NCBI GenBank assembly: GCA_963765555.1
Contig: CAVXWX010000003.1
Location: 868,001 to 932,000, forward strand
Direction: 5' to 3'
Source of the DNA: JL08 sp963765555
Lineage (GTDB): Bacteria > Pseudomonadota > Alphaproteobacteria > Rhodobacterales > Rhodobacteraceae
DNA: 64,000 bases
Shown: piece by piece, positions 17,709-26,857 of the stretch
Layout of the letters: every line of letters begins with the position of its first letter
Numbering within the stretch: the stretch's first letter is position 1
Program-made: the position numbers and the translations under genes
The notes under the pieces: generated by a model
Databases searched by the model: none
Told to the model about the DNA's origin: nothing
Seen by the model: the letters and a program-made list of their open reading frames with translations, nothing else

Positions 17709-18278
17709 ATGACAGATTCTATTTCGACGGGCCTGACCCGCCGCGCCCTTTTGGGTGCGTTCGCGGCAACCGCTGTTTCGGCAGCGCCCACGTTTTCGAA
17801 TGCAGCAGGGTTTCTGCGCGGCGCAGGCGATATCCGCCGCATCCGGATGTATTCGGGCCGCACCGGTGAACGGATCGACATGATCTACTGGGTCGAAGGC
17901 AAATACATCAAGGACGCGGTAAACGAAGTAAATTACTTCATGCGCGACTGGCGCACTGACGGCGTAAAAACAATGGATCTGCGCACCGTTGATATCATGG
18001 CTGCCGCCCATAACATGATGGACATCAACGAACCTTACATGTTGCTGTCGGGCTACCGCAGCCCGCAAACCAACGCGATGCTACGCTCGCGCTCGCGTGG
18101 CGTGGCCAAAAATTCCCTTCACATGAAGGGCCAGGCCGCCGATCTGCGTCTCAACTCGCGCTCGACCGGACAGATGGCCAAGGCCGCAGCGGCCTGCCGC
18201 GCCGGGGGCGTCGGACGATATTCAGGGTCCAACTTTGTCCATATGGATTGTGGGCCCGTAAGAACCTGGGGCGGATAA
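17709..18278 (+). CDS. DUF882 (YcbK-like, M15 peptidase fold) protein with Tat signal
   Basis: A 189-residue exported protein. The twin-arginine motif LTRRALLGAF is followed by a hydrophobic stretch ending NAA. The DUF882 domain shows YWVEGKYI, LLSGYRSPQTNAMLRSR and HMKGQAADLRL, then FVHMDCGP. The His and Asp of H-x6-D and the final H-x-D fit the zinc site of the LAS (M15/VanX-like) fold. It is probably a Tat-exported peptidoglycan peptidase or binding protein. An intrinsic terminator follows at 18305-18329. Confidence 0.9.
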   Translation: MTDSISTGLTRRALLGAFAATAVSAAPTFSNAAGFLRGAGDIRRIRMYSGRTGERIDMIYWVEGKYIKDAVNEVNYFMRDWRTDGVKTMDLRTVDIMAAAHNMMDINEPYMLLSGYRSPQTNAMLRSRSRGVAKNSLHMKGQAADLRLNSRSTGQMAKAAAACRAGGVGRYSGSNFVHMDCGPVRTWGG

Positions 18279-18304
18279 CCCAAGGACAAACCTCAAAAAA
18301 TTCA

Positions 18305-18329
18305 GACGCCTTCGGGCGTCTTTTTTTTT
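18305..18329 (+). terminator. Rho-independent terminator
   Basis: GACGCC-TTCG-GGCGTC followed by nine T residues, 27 bases after the DUF882 stop. Confidence 0.85.
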
Positions 18330-18442
18330 GCGAAGCTCTTTTAAATGGCGCGTAAGGTCTATGCTGCCGCAAACCCTATGGTAGAGTTCGCAGGATTCCT
18401 GCATCCACAGGAATCAATCGAATTTCACGAAAGGAACAAACA

Positions 18443-18940
18443 ATGCAATCACTGACCCTGATGACCTTTGGCGCTGCTCTGGCTTTTGCCGCAACAACCG
18501 CATCCGCAGAAACATTTGAAAAATACGGCGAAGTCGAAGGCTGGAAGGTTTTTGTCGACGTTGAAAAGAATTCCTGCCTGATCGAAAAAGTCGACGATCT
18601 GGAAAACGTTGTGCAGATGGGTCTGACCGAAGACAAGTCAGCCGCTTATGTCGGTGTGTTCACCAAAGGCGAAACCGCCATCAAAAAAGGTGAAACAGAA
18701 GCGGTGGCCATTGCTGTCGGGGAAAATGTGTATCTGGGCGAAGCCACCGGAATGCGCGGCAACATCACCAAAGGCTATTCCGGCGGCTATGTGCTGGCCG
18801 ATGATCCGCAATTCATCGAAGACATCGCCCGCCAGTATGAAATGGTGGTCTTTCCCGAAAAGGAATTCGCCTTTGTCGTCGACCTGACAGGCACACTGAA
18901 AGCCATCGAAATGGTCAAAACCTGCATTGATGAACGCTAA
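18443..18940 (+). CDS. Exported protein of unknown function
   Basis: A 165-residue protein with a clear signal peptide (LTLMTFGAALAFAATTASA, cut before ETFEKYG) and an AAAGGAACAAACA ribosome binding region. The mature part is acidic, with EGWKVFVDVEKNSCLIEK near the N-terminus and VKTCIDER at the end; the two Cys could form a disulphide. The pattern weakly recalls IalB-like secreted proteins (W-x-V followed by Cys), but I do not recognise the family. The gene has its own terminator and stands alone. Confidence 0.8.
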   Translation: MQSLTLMTFGAALAFAATTASAETFEKYGEVEGWKVFVDVEKNSCLIEKVDDLENVVQMGLTEDKSAAYVGVFTKGETAIKKGETEAVAIAVGENVYLGEATGMRGNITKGYSGGYVLADDPQFIEDIARQYEMVVFPEKEFAFVVDLTGTLKAIEMVKTCIDER

Positions 18941-18959
18941 TCGCGTGTCTTAAAAAACA

Positions 18960-18997
18960 GGGCCGGTGCTGTCACATGAACAGCACCGGCCCTTTTT
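18960..18997. terminator. Strong intrinsic terminator between convergent genes
   Basis: A perfect 13-bp stem (18960-18972 with 18980-18992) and TTTTT on the plus side. It ends the exported-protein gene and may also stop the convergent glcB-glcG transcript. Confidence 0.85.
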
Positions 18998-19017
18998 ATT
19001 GCCCAGCGGTTGCCGGA

Positions 19018-19446
19018 TCAGATTTCGGCGACCAATCCTGCGGCCTCGATCCCTGCTGTCGCGGCTTCGGCATCTTTGTCACTGGTATCACCCGTCACAC
19101 CAACCGCGCCCAGCACATCACCCTTGGCGTTGCGCACCAGCACGCCACCCGGCACCGGAATAACCTTGCCGCCGTAAACGCCGTTGGCCGCCGTCATGAA
19201 ATAATGCTGGCTTTCGGCGCGCGCCATTTGCGCCGTACCCGCCATGCCCAGCATCACGGTTCCATATGCCTTGCCCTGCGCGATATCGAACCGGCCGGGG
19301 CTGGCCCCGTCTTCGCGTTCGAACGCCTTGACGTGGCCGCCGGCGTCCAGCACCACAACACTCATCGGCTTAAGCCCCATATCGCGGCTTTTTTCCAATG
19401 TCTTGCGCACGATAGTGCGCGCTTTTCTCAAACTAATCTCGGCCAT
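19018..19446 (-). CDS. glcG: GlcG/HbpS family protein
   Basis: A 142-residue cytoplasmic protein of the GlcG/HbpS (DUF336) family. EKSRDMGLKPMSVVVLDAGGHVKAFEREDGASPGRF.. and VPGGVLVRNAKGDVLGAVGVTGDTSDKD are family hallmarks (long runs shortened here by position: residues about 18-52 and 96-122). GlcG accompanies glycolate/glyoxylate genes, and HbpS homologues bind haem; the true role is unsettled. It begins 15 bases after malate synthase G on the same strand, the usual glc arrangement. Confidence 0.9.
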   Translation of the reverse strand: MAEISLRKARTIVRKTLEKSRDMGLKPMSVVVLDAGGHVKAFEREDGASPGRFDIAQGKAYGTVMLGMAGTAQMARAESQHYFMTAANGVYGGKVIPVPGGVLVRNAKGDVLGAVGVTGDTSDKDAEAATAGIEAAGLVAEI

Positions 19447-19461
19447 ATCCGCATCGTCCCT

Positions 19462-21603
19462 TTATGAAACTGCTTTGTATTGAAGACGGCGCGCATGCAG
19501 CACCGGTTCGGTATAACCCGACGGTTGCACGCGCCCCTTGAACACCAGATCACAGGCCGCCTGAAACGCGATTCCGTCAAAATCCGGTGCCATCGGCTGA
19601 TAGCTGGCGTCGCCTGCGTTCTGCCCATCCACCACGGCGGCCATTTTTTGCAGCGCGCCCATCACCTCGTCATGGCTGACCACATCGTGATGCAGCCAGT
19701 TGGCGATATGCTGGGCCGAAATCCGGCAGGTGGCGCGGTCTTCCATCAGGCCGACATTGTTCATATCCGGCACCTTGGAACAGCCCACGCCCTGATCGAT
19801 CCAGCGCACCACATAGCCCAGAATACCCTGCGCGTTGTTTTCCACTTCGCGAATGCGCTGGTCATCGCTCCACTTGCGATAGGCGGCCAGCGGAATATCC
19901 AGCACCGTATCAACATAGGCGCGCCGCCCGCCGGCGCGGATTTTGTCCTGCACCGCGAACACATCGACCTTGTGATAGTGCAGCGCGTGTAATGTCGCCG
20001 CTGTCGGGCTGGGCACCCATGCACAATTCGCACCCGCCTTGGGGTGTTCGATCTTCTGTTCCAGCATTGCCGCCATCATATCCGGCATGGCCCACATGCC
20101 CTTGCCGATCTGTGCGCGCCCCTGCAATCCGCAGGCCAGCCCGATATCGACGTTCTGGTTTTCATAGGCCCCGATCCACGCCTTGCGCTTGATGAAATCC
20201 TTGCGGCTGAACGGCCCTGCCTCCATCGAAGTGTGGATTTCATCACCGGTGCGATCCAGAAAGCCGGTGTTGATAAAGGCGACCCGCGATTTGGCGGCGC
20301 GGATACATTCCTTGAGGTTCACGGATGTGCGCCGTTCTTCGTCCATGATGCCCAGTTTCACGGTATGGCGCGGCAGGCCCAACGCATCTTCGACCCGCGA
20401 AAACGTGCGGTCGGCAAAGGCCACTTCATCCGGCCCGTGCATCTTGGGTTTGACCACATAGACCGACCCGCGCAGCGAATTGCCCCCGTCGCGCTGCAAA
20501 TCATGCATGGCGATCAGCGTGGTGATCATTGCATCCATCAGCCCTTCGAACACCTCGTTTCCATCCTTGTCCAGAATGGCGGGGTTGGTCATCAGGTGGC
20601 CGACATTGCGCACCAGCATCAGCGCCCTGCCCTTGACCGTCACGTCAGACCCGTCCGGCGCGGTATAGGTGCGGTCGGCGTTCAGGGTGCGTTCAATCGT
20701 GCGCCCGCCCTTGTCGACCGACGCGCTCAGATCACCTTTCATCAGGCCCAGCCAGTTGCCGTAGGCCAGCACCTTGTCCTCGGCATCCACACAGGCCACC
20801 GAATCCTCGCAATCCATGATCGCGGACACCGCACTTTCCAGCACAACATCGGCCAGCCCCGCCTGATCGCGGCTGCCGATCGGATGGGTGCGGTCAAACA
20901 CCAGTTCCGCGTGCAGGCCATGATTGACCAGCAAAACCGCATCCGGCGCCTTGGGATGGCCGCGATAGCCGACAAATTTGGACGGATCGGCCAACGGCAT
21001 GTCATCGACCAGCAATGCGCCGTCAGAAATGTGATAGCGGCGTGCGTCCGCGTGGCTGCCACCGTTGATCGGAAACGCCTCGTCCAGAAACACGCGGGCG
21101 CGGGCGACAACGCGGGCGCCGCGCCCCTTGTCATACCCGCCTTTGGGCGGTGCACTGCCCATCGCATCGGTCCCGTAAAGCCCGTCATACAGGCTGCCCC
21201 AGCGGGCATTGGCCGCATTCAGCGCATAGCGCGCATTGGTGATCGGCACGACAAGTTGCGGCCCGGGCACATTGGCAATTTCATCATCGACATTGCTGGT
21301 GTCGATTTCGAAATCATCGCCTTCAGGCAGCAGATAGCCGATTTCGCCCAGAAAGGCGCAATAGGCATCGTGATCATGGGGCTGGTTGCGGCGTTTGATG
21401 TGCCACGCATCAATCTGGCTTTGCAACTCTTCCCGCCGCGCAAGGAACGCCCTGTTTTCCGGCCCCAGATCATGCAGCAGATCAGAAAATGCGGCCCAGA
21501 ACGCATCTGCCTTGATCCCTGTTCCGGGCAAGGCGTGATCGTTAATGAATGTTTCCAGTTCCTGTGCCACCTGCAACCCGTGCAGTCCGCTCCGCTTGAC
21601 CAT
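19462..21603 (-). CDS. glcB: Malate synthase G
   Basis: Condenses glyoxylate and acetyl-CoA to malate, the end of the glyoxylate and glycolate routes. The 713-residue length is typical of isoform G. Landmarks: LNAANARWGSLYDGLYGTD, the glyoxylate/Mg2+ region IMDCEDSVACVD, the catalytic stretch KLGIMDEERRTSVNL, TGFLDRTGDEIHTSMEAG, and ATLHALHYHKVDV. The start at 21603 has AAAGGA; the frame is open further upstream, to 21687. It is followed closely by glcG. Confidence 0.96.
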   Translation of the reverse strand: MVKRSGLHGLQVAQELETFINDHALPGTGIKADAFWAAFSDLLHDLGPENRAFLARREELQSQIDAWHIKRRNQPHDHDAYCAFLGEIGYLLPEGDDFEIDTSNVDDEIANVPGPQLVVPITNARYALNAANARWGSLYDGLYGTDAMGSAPPKGGYDKGRGARVVARARVFLDEAFPINGGSHADARRYHISDGALLVDDMPLADPSKFVGYRGHPKAPDAVLLVNHGLHAELVFDRTHPIGSRDQAGLADVVLESAVSAIMDCEDSVACVDAEDKVLAYGNWLGLMKGDLSASVDKGGRTIERTLNADRTYTAPDGSDVTVKGRALMLVRNVGHLMTNPAILDKDGNEVFEGLMDAMITTLIAMHDLQRDGGNSLRGSVYVVKPKMHGPDEVAFADRTFSRVEDALGLPRHTVKLGIMDEERRTSVNLKECIRAAKSRVAFINTGFLDRTGDEIHTSMEAGPFSRKDFIKRKAWIGAYENQNVDIGLACGLQGRAQIGKGMWAMPDMMAAMLEQKIEHPKAGANCAWVPSPTAATLHALHYHKVDVFAVQDKIRAGGRRAYVDTVLDIPLAAYRKWSDDQRIREVENNAQGILGYVVRWIDQGVGCSKVPDMNNVGLMEDRATCRISAQHIANWLHHDVVSHDEVMGALQKMAAVVDGQNAGDASYQPMAPDFDGIAFQAACDLVFKGRVQPSGYTEPVLHARRLQYKAVS

Positions 21604-21719
21604 CGTAAATCCTTTTCTGAATGTTGGGCGCACGCTATGCAGTTGCATCAAAAGAGGCAAGCAGACGCAGGCGACTTTGCCAGACAAAACAGGCTTAACC
21701 CGTGAAAATTGTTGTGAAA

Positions 21720-21796
21720 TGGCGGACCCAAGAGGATTCGAACCTCTGGCCTCTGCCTTCGGAGGGCAGCGCTCTATCCAGCTGAGCTATGGGTCC
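21720..21796 (-). tRNA. tRNA-Arg (anticodon CCG)
   Basis: Read on the minus strand, the 7-bp acceptor stem GGACCCA/TGGGTCC ends in GCCA, so CCA is encoded. The D arm has AGCTCAGCTGGATAGAGC. The anticodon stem CTGCC/GGCAG encloses CTCCGAA, giving anticodon CCG for the CGG codon. The T arm contains GTTCGAATC. All arms fold without mismatch. Confidence 0.96.
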
Positions 21797-21847
21797 ATGT
21801 CGCGGGGTATAGCGTTGCCCCGCACAGCCTGCAATCTTAAAAACCCA

Positions 21848-22321
21848 TCAGGGCTGGCGCGCGTGAAAGACCTTGCTGCGTACCACACAGGTGTTTGACG
21901 GCATTCCCGCCATCTTGGCCATCGCCTCGGGCAGGGTCACGTTCATTTCCGCGTCCTGTTCAATATGCGTCGGGTCGACGACCGTGACCACAGATTTGGA
22001 CACGGCAATGATATTGCCCATCCCGCTGTCCGAGATATCGCTATAGACCCCCTGCCAGACGTTTTCGTCCAGCTTGGTCCAAGTAAACTGAAGATCGGCG
22101 TTTTGCAGGGCTACCGGATCGAACGGATCGGGAAAGATCAGATCGCCAACATGGCCGCTGCCCATATTGGTCTGCATCTGTGCCACCATCTGCGGCGGGC
22201 ACCCGACCTGATCGACAAATTCCACGGCACTGGCCCATGTGCCATCCTGCGGCTGGATATCGGCCTGAACGGCCACGGGCACACACACCAGAAACGGTGC
22301 GGCAAACATCATACGCAACAT
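21848..22321 (-). CDS. Exported protein of unknown function
   Basis: A 157-residue protein with a signal peptide (MFAAPFLVCVPVAVQA, cut before DIQPQ). The mature part contains EFVDQVGCPPQMVAQM and ends NTCVVRSKVFHARQP; the two Cys may form a disulphide. It faintly resembles small DUF3617-type periplasmic proteins, but I do not recognise it firmly. The start at 22321 has AAAGGGA upstream; an ATG three codons later is also possible. It lies 34 bases past sufS on the same strand and could be the tail of the suf transcript. Confidence 0.75.
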   Translation of the reverse strand: MLRMMFAAPFLVCVPVAVQADIQPQDGTWASAVEFVDQVGCPPQMVAQMQTNMGSGHVGDLIFPDPFDPVALQNADLQFTWTKLDENVWQGVYSDISDSGMGNIIAVSKSVVTVVDPTHIEQDAEMNVTLPEAMAKMAGMPSNTCVVRSKVFHARQP

Positions 22322-22355
22322 CAAAACCAATCCCTTTTGTGCCCGATTACCATGT

Positions 22356-23576
22356 CTAGGCGAAAAGATCATGCGCCAGTTCCAGCGCATCCACCAGCAC
22401 ATCAACCTCGGCCGTGGTGTTATAAAGCCCGAAAGACGCGCGGCAGGTGGCCGTCACCCCCAGATGATCCATCAACGGGCCGGCACAATGATGGCCAGCG
22501 CGCACCGCAACGCCCTTTTTGTCCAACACGGTTGATATGTCATGTGCATGCGCGGCCCCGTCCAGCGTAAAGCTGAAAATGGCCGCCTTATCAACAGATT
22601 GCCCTTGAACCTGCAACCAGTTCAGCCCGTCCAGACGGGTGCGCGCATAATCGCGCAACGTATTTTCATGGGCCAGAATATTATCCATGCCCAACCCCAT
22701 CATATACTCCAGCGCAACGCCGAACCCGATGGTTTGCACGATCCCGGGGGTGCCGGCCTCGAACTTCATCGGCGGGTCGTTATAGGTCACCGCGTCTTTG
22801 CTGACCTCGCGGATCATGTCGCCGCCGCCGATAAAGGGGCGCATCTCGGCCATACGTTCGGATTTGATGAAAATCGCCCCCGATCCCGACGGGCCATAAA
22901 GCTTGTGCCCCGTGATCGCGTAGAAATCACAATCCAGATCCTGCACATCCACCGGCATGTGCACCGCCGCCTGCGATCCGTCCACCAGCACCGGAACGCC
23001 CTTGGCATGGGCCGCCGCCGTGATGGTTTTGACATCAACCTTGGTGCCCAACACATTGGAAAGGTGGGTGATTGCAATCAGCTTGGTGCGTGGGGTGATG
23101 GCATCGATCACCGCCTGCGGGTCCAGATCACCGTTGATATCGGTATCCACCCATTTGATCACCACGCCCTGACGTTCGCGCAGAAAATGCCAGGGCACGA
23201 TATTCGCGTGGTGTTCCATCACACTGAGAATAATCTCGTCCCCTGCCTGCATCCGTGGCATGGCCCAGCCATAGGCCACCAGATTAATGCCTTCCGTCGT
23301 GCCCGAGTTGAACACGATCTCGTCCTCGGATTTGGCATTCAGAAAGGTCGCAACGATGCCGCGCACCCTTTCATACTGGTCGGTCGCAAGGTTAGAAAGA
23401 TAATGCAACCCACGGTGAACATTGGAATATTCATGGGAATAGGCACGTGTCACCGCATCGATCACCACCTGCGGTTTTTGCGCGGACGCGCCATTGTCCA
23501 GATAGACCAGCGGTTTGTCGTTCACGCTGCGCGACAGGATCGGAAAATCAGTGCGAATTTTTTCGACATTATACAT
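22356..23576 (-). CDS. sufS: SufS cysteine desulfurase
   Basis: PLP-dependent group II cysteine desulfurase that takes sulfur from cysteine for Fe-S cluster assembly. The 406-residue protein has YLDNGASAQKP, the PLP-lysine motif AITGHKLYGPSGSGA (about residue 225) and the catalytic Cys in RAGHHCAGPLMD (about residue 363) on the short group II loop. The start at 23576 overlaps the upstream YIP1-type gene by eight bases. It is last of the suf enzymes in the operon. No sufE is seen nearby. Confidence 0.95.
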   Translation of the reverse strand: MYNVEKIRTDFPILSRSVNDKPLVYLDNGASAQKPQVVIDAVTRAYSHEYSNVHRGLHYLSNLATDQYERVRGIVATFLNAKSEDEIVFNSGTTEGINLVAYGWAMPRMQAGDEIILSVMEHHANIVPWHFLRERQGVVIKWVDTDINGDLDPQAVIDAITPRTKLIAITHLSNVLGTKVDVKTITAAAHAKGVPVLVDGSQAAVHMPVDVQDLDCDFYAITGHKLYGPSGSGAIFIKSERMAEMRPFIGGGDMIREVSKDAVTYNDPPMKFEAGTPGIVQTIGFGVALEYMMGLGMDNILAHENTLRDYARTRLDGLNWLQVQGQSVDKAAIFSFTLDGAAHAHDISTVLDKKGVAVRAGHHCAGPLMDHLGVTATCRASFGLYNTTAEVDVLVDALELAHDLFA

Positions 23577-24165
23577 AGGCGACAGACCCCAAGAACGTGG
23601 CCCCGATCAGGGACAAAAAGAAAGACAGGCCAAGCGCAAGGCCCAGCATTGCGGCCACCAACACCCCCGCCGCGCGCGGCACGGAATTCAGGTGATGGGC
23701 CGTATTGATGAAATGGACCAGTATCCAGATGCCCCACAACGCCGCCGCCATCACCACAAACGCGGCCAGAACCGGCGCGAGAAGCAGCATGACCAGCGTG
23801 ATCACCTGCAAGGCCACGCGCAACGCCTGCAACCAGATCATCAGAACCAGTATATCGCCCAATTCCCCCGTGCCACCCAGGGCGCGCCCCGTCCAGTACA
23901 GCGCATGCACCGTCAGAACCAGACCGCCCGCAACGATGAACAGGAAGACAACCGGGCTTTGAAAGGCACCGGGCAAAGGCGATTGCGTGGGCACCAGAAT
24001 ATTCGTCACCATATAGACGATCGTGTTCAGCACCGCGACCAGCAATAGCGCCAGCCACAACACATCGCGCGGCAGATGAAAGGCCATCACCTGTTCTGCG
24101 GCTGCCGCCGGGTTGCGCAATGTCTCGATCGCCAGATCGCGCCAATATGGAAACGTGATTGTCAT
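23569..24165 (-). CDS. YIP1-family membrane protein
   Basis: A 198-residue integral membrane protein with about five hydrophobic segments. It begins MTITFPYWRDLAIETLRNPAAAAEQV, typical of bacterial YIP1-domain proteins (the motif FRDP..A such as LRNPAAAA). The start at 24165 overlaps the stop of the previous membrane gene (ATGA), and its stop overlaps the sufS start. The role is unknown. The tight coupling inside the suf operon suggests a link between Fe-S assembly and the membrane. Confidence 0.8.
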   Translation of the reverse strand: MTITFPYWRDLAIETLRNPAAAAEQVMAFHLPRDVLWLALLLVAVLNTIVYMVTNILVPTQSPLPGAFQSPVVFLFIVAGGLVLTVHALYWTGRALGGTGELGDILVLMIWLQALRVALQVITLVMLLLAPVLAAFVVMAAALWGIWILVHFINTAHHLNSVPRAAGVLVAAMLGLALGLSFFLSLIGATFLGSVAYV

Positions 24166-24641
24166 GCGCGTTCTGCCTGCCACAATCCGGCCAGCCAGAA
24201 CCACAGGAAACAGCACAGCCAGATCACACCGATGATCTGTTCCTGCGGGCCAGCGCCGACAAATCCACGCATCAAACCGTGCAACAGCATCAATGGGCTG
24301 GTGGCCAGAAACGCCCAGAACAATGCGATCCGTGCACTGTAGAAACTGCCTTTTCCGCCAAACAGCTTGGCCACGCCATGGCTGATCCACGCCAAGGTAT
24401 AAAGCAGCAACGGCGCCACAATGATCCACGCCATCAGCGATCCGGCCAGCAATCCGTTCAGCTCCACCTCTTCCAGATGGGCCTTGCGCGCCAGATACGG
24501 CCATTGCGCAATAAAGGTGATGACACACGCCGCCATCACAAAGATCAGCGCGCGGTCTTCGCGCTGACCCATATCCAGCAGGCGCTGCATGACCTTGCGC
24601 GGGCCGCGATACGTCGCTGCGATATCGCGTGTGACAGGCAT
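24162..24641 (-). CDS. Membrane protein in the suf operon (YIP1-like)
   Basis: A 159-residue protein with four hydrophobic segments (IFVMAACVITFIAQW, then GSLMAWIIVAPLLLYTLAW, FWAFLATSPLMLLHGLM and a final tryptophan-rich one). The start at 24641 overlaps the sufD stop as TGATG; an in-frame ATG at 24662 is inside sufD. It is probably a divergent partner of the next YIP1-type gene. No function can be assigned from sequence. Confidence 0.75.
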   Translation of the reverse strand: MPVTRDIAATYRGPRKVMQRLLDMGQREDRALIFVMAACVITFIAQWPYLARKAHLEEVELNGLLAGSLMAWIIVAPLLLYTLAWISHGVAKLFGGKGSFYSARIALFWAFLATSPLMLLHGLMRGFVGAGPQEQIIGVIWLCCFLWFWLAGLWQAERA

Positions 24642-25921
24642 CAGCTTCGGCGGGCCAGCCACGCTTCAAGGCGCGCCAGAATATCGTCAGCCAGGGCTTC
24701 GTCTTCGATCTCTTCCACCGCTTCGGCCAGAAACGCCAGTGTCAGCAAATCAGTTGCCTGCTTTTCCGGCACCCCGCGCGAGCGCAGGTAAAACAAACCG
24801 TCCTCGTCAATCGCGCCCGACGTGCTGCCATGCGAACACACAACATCATCGGCATAAATCTCAAGCTCGGGCTTGGCCAGAAACTGGCTGTCCCCGTCCA
24901 GCAGCAACGACTGGCTGATCTGGTAGCCATCGGTTTTCTGGGCGTGCTGTTTGACCAGAATTTTGCCCTGAAACACACCTGTCGCCCCGTTGCGCAGCAC
25001 CTTTTTGAACACCTGACGGCTTTCGCAATTCACCGCGTCATGGGTGATGAACACCGTGTCGTCATGGTGAAAATCGCCATCACCGACGCAGGCACCGGCC
25101 ACATGGGCCACCGCATCATCTCCGGTCAGTTCGATCACACATTCGTTGCGTGTCAGAACGCCGTTTGCCGTCAGGGTAAAGGATTTGAACGTGCTTTTTT
25201 CGCCCAGACGCGCAAACATATGCGTTGCCGCACGGCGGTCATGGTCGCGCCCTTGTGCGCGCACATGGTGAAATCCAGCCCCGTCCGCAATGTCGATTTC
25301 CATCACCTTGTTAAACCGCGCCGCGGCAGGCCCGTTTTCAAGGATCGTCACATCGGCATCTTTTTCAAGCTTGATCACATGGTGCAAAATCGCATCCGAC
25401 GTGGGCGAAGCATGATGATAGATCAGGCTGATCGGGCGCGACACCTGCCCCGTCACATGGATCAGAACGCCATCGGTTGCAAAACCCGTATTCAGCGCCG
25501 CCAGCGGGCGGTCCACCGGCGTCTGGCCGTTGCTTTCCAGCACGCCATAAAGATCTTTGGCCCAGTGGATATCCTTGTCCGCAACAGCGGCAAGGCGTTC
25601 GATGCTGACCCCTTCCAGCGACAGATCGTCCGATGCATCGGCATCAAACACGCCATCCACAAACACAATCTTCAGCCGGTCGATATCGCCGAACACCGGC
25701 TTTTCTTCCGGATCAAAGGCTGCTGCTTGCGGCACATCCACCGCTGTCAGGGTATCGGGGCGGGTGAACTTCCAGTATTCATCGCGCCGCGATGGCAACC
25801 CCATGGCCCGCACACGCGCCACCGCTGCCGCGCGCGCCGCCATGCTCCACCCGCCTTGCGGCATTTGAAGCGCGTCCAGCCGCGCCTCGGTCGCGGTTTG
25901 TTTCAATTCCGGCAGGCCCAT
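24641..25921 (-). CDS. sufD: Fe-S cluster scaffold subunit SufD
   Basis: A 426-residue partner of SufB in the SufBC2D scaffold. After an N-terminal helical part (SRRDEYWKFTRPDTL), a right-handed beta helix includes GRDHDRRAATHMFARLGE, and the C-terminal region has the conserved CSHGSTSGAIDEDGLFYLRSRG with the His implicated at the SufB-SufD interface. The start at 25921 overlaps the sufC stop (TAATG). Confidence 0.94.
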   Translation of the reverse strand: MGLPELKQTATEARLDALQMPQGGWSMAARAAAVARVRAMGLPSRRDEYWKFTRPDTLTAVDVPQAAAFDPEEKPVFGDIDRLKIVFVDGVFDADASDDLSLEGVSIERLAAVADKDIHWAKDLYGVLESNGQTPVDRPLAALNTGFATDGVLIHVTGQVSRPISLIYHHASPTSDAILHHVIKLEKDADVTILENGPAAARFNKVMEIDIADGAGFHHVRAQGRDHDRRAATHMFARLGEKSTFKSFTLTANGVLTRNECVIELTGDDAVAHVAGACVGDGDFHHDDTVFITHDAVNCESRQVFKKVLRNGATGVFQGKILVKQHAQKTDGYQISQSLLLDGDSQFLAKPELEIYADDVVCSHGSTSGAIDEDGLFYLRSRGVPEKQATDLLTLAFLAEAVEEIEDEALADDILARLEAWLARRS

Positions 25922-26676
25922 TACGCCACCTCTGCCAGAATATCGCCATAGCCGTTGTTTTCGACCTCAAGCGCCAGTTCGGGGCCGCCGGTTTTCACGA
26001 TCCGGCCATCCGCCATGATATGCACAACATCGGGTTTGATGTGATCCAGCAGGCGCTGGTAATGGGTGATCACCAGAAACCCGCGCCCCGCATCACGCAA
26101 CGCGTTGACGCCCGAAGCCACCAGTTTCATCGCATCCACGTCCAGACCGGAATCTGTTTCGTCCAGAATGCACATCTTGGGTTCCAGCATCGCCATTTGC
26201 AGGATTTCATTGCGCTTCTTTTCCCCGCCGGAAAAGCCCACGTTGACGGGGCGTTTCAACATATCGGCGTCAATCTTTAGCTCTTTGGCCTTGGCGCGGA
26301 TCACCTTCAGGAAGTCCGCCGCGCTCATCTCGTCCTCGCCGCGCGCCTTGCGCTGTGCGTTCACCGCCGTGCGCAGGAATGTCATGTTGCCCACACCGGG
26401 GATTTCAACAGGATACTGGAACGCCAGAAACAGGCCCGCCGCCGCGCGCTCTTCGGGTTCCATATCCAGAATGTCGGCCCCGTCCAACGTGGCCGATCCG
26501 GCTGTCACTTCGTACCCGTCCTTGCCCGACAGGACGTATGACAGGGTGGATTTACCCGATCCGTTCGGCCCCATGATGGCATGCACCTTGCCCGCATCCA
26601 CTGTCAGGTTCACACCTTTCAGGATTTGCTTGTCTTCTTCTTCAAGTTGCACGTGCAGGTCTTTGATTTCTAACAT
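25921..26676 (-). CDS. sufC: Fe-S cluster assembly ATPase SufC
   Basis: ABC-type ATPase of the SufBCD complex, 251 residues. Walker A GPNGSGKST, Q-loop FLAFQYPVEIPGV, signature FSGGEKKRNEILQM and Walker B CILDETDSGLDVDAM are all SufC-specific. SufC drives the conformational change of SufB-SufD during cluster assembly and is soluble. It lies between ybjQ-like and sufD genes. Confidence 0.96.
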   Translation of the reverse strand: MLEIKDLHVQLEEEDKQILKGVNLTVDAGKVHAIMGPNGSGKSTLSYVLSGKDGYEVTAGSATLDGADILDMEPEERAAAGLFLAFQYPVEIPGVGNMTFLRTAVNAQRKARGEDEMSAADFLKVIRAKAKELKIDADMLKRPVNVGFSGGEKKRNEILQMAMLEPKMCILDETDSGLDVDAMKLVASGVNALRDAGRGFLVITHYQRLLDHIKPDVVHIMADGRIVKTGGPELALEVENNGYGDILAEVA

Positions 26677-26857
26677 ATCTTGCCTCGTCTTATTTCGGTT
26701 TTGGCCACAGCAGCCTCAGATGGGTTTCGTGTAATGCGCAAGGATAACCGTTCTATCCCTACGTGATGAATGGGCGGGGTGCAGCATGCGCTTGCCCGCT
26801 CCGGCGCAGCTTCCGGAAAAGTCAGGACCAGATTGGTTGATCACCTCGGATCCCATG

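Noticed and set aside
20044..21705. Plus-strand frame of 553 codons
   Set aside because: Antisense to malate synthase G; rich in His/Arg/Gln as expected for a shadow of a GC-rich gene.
21720..21796. tRNA-Arg as a genomic-island attachment site
   Set aside because: Both flanks are ordinary core genes and no repeat of the tRNA 3' end was noticed nearby.
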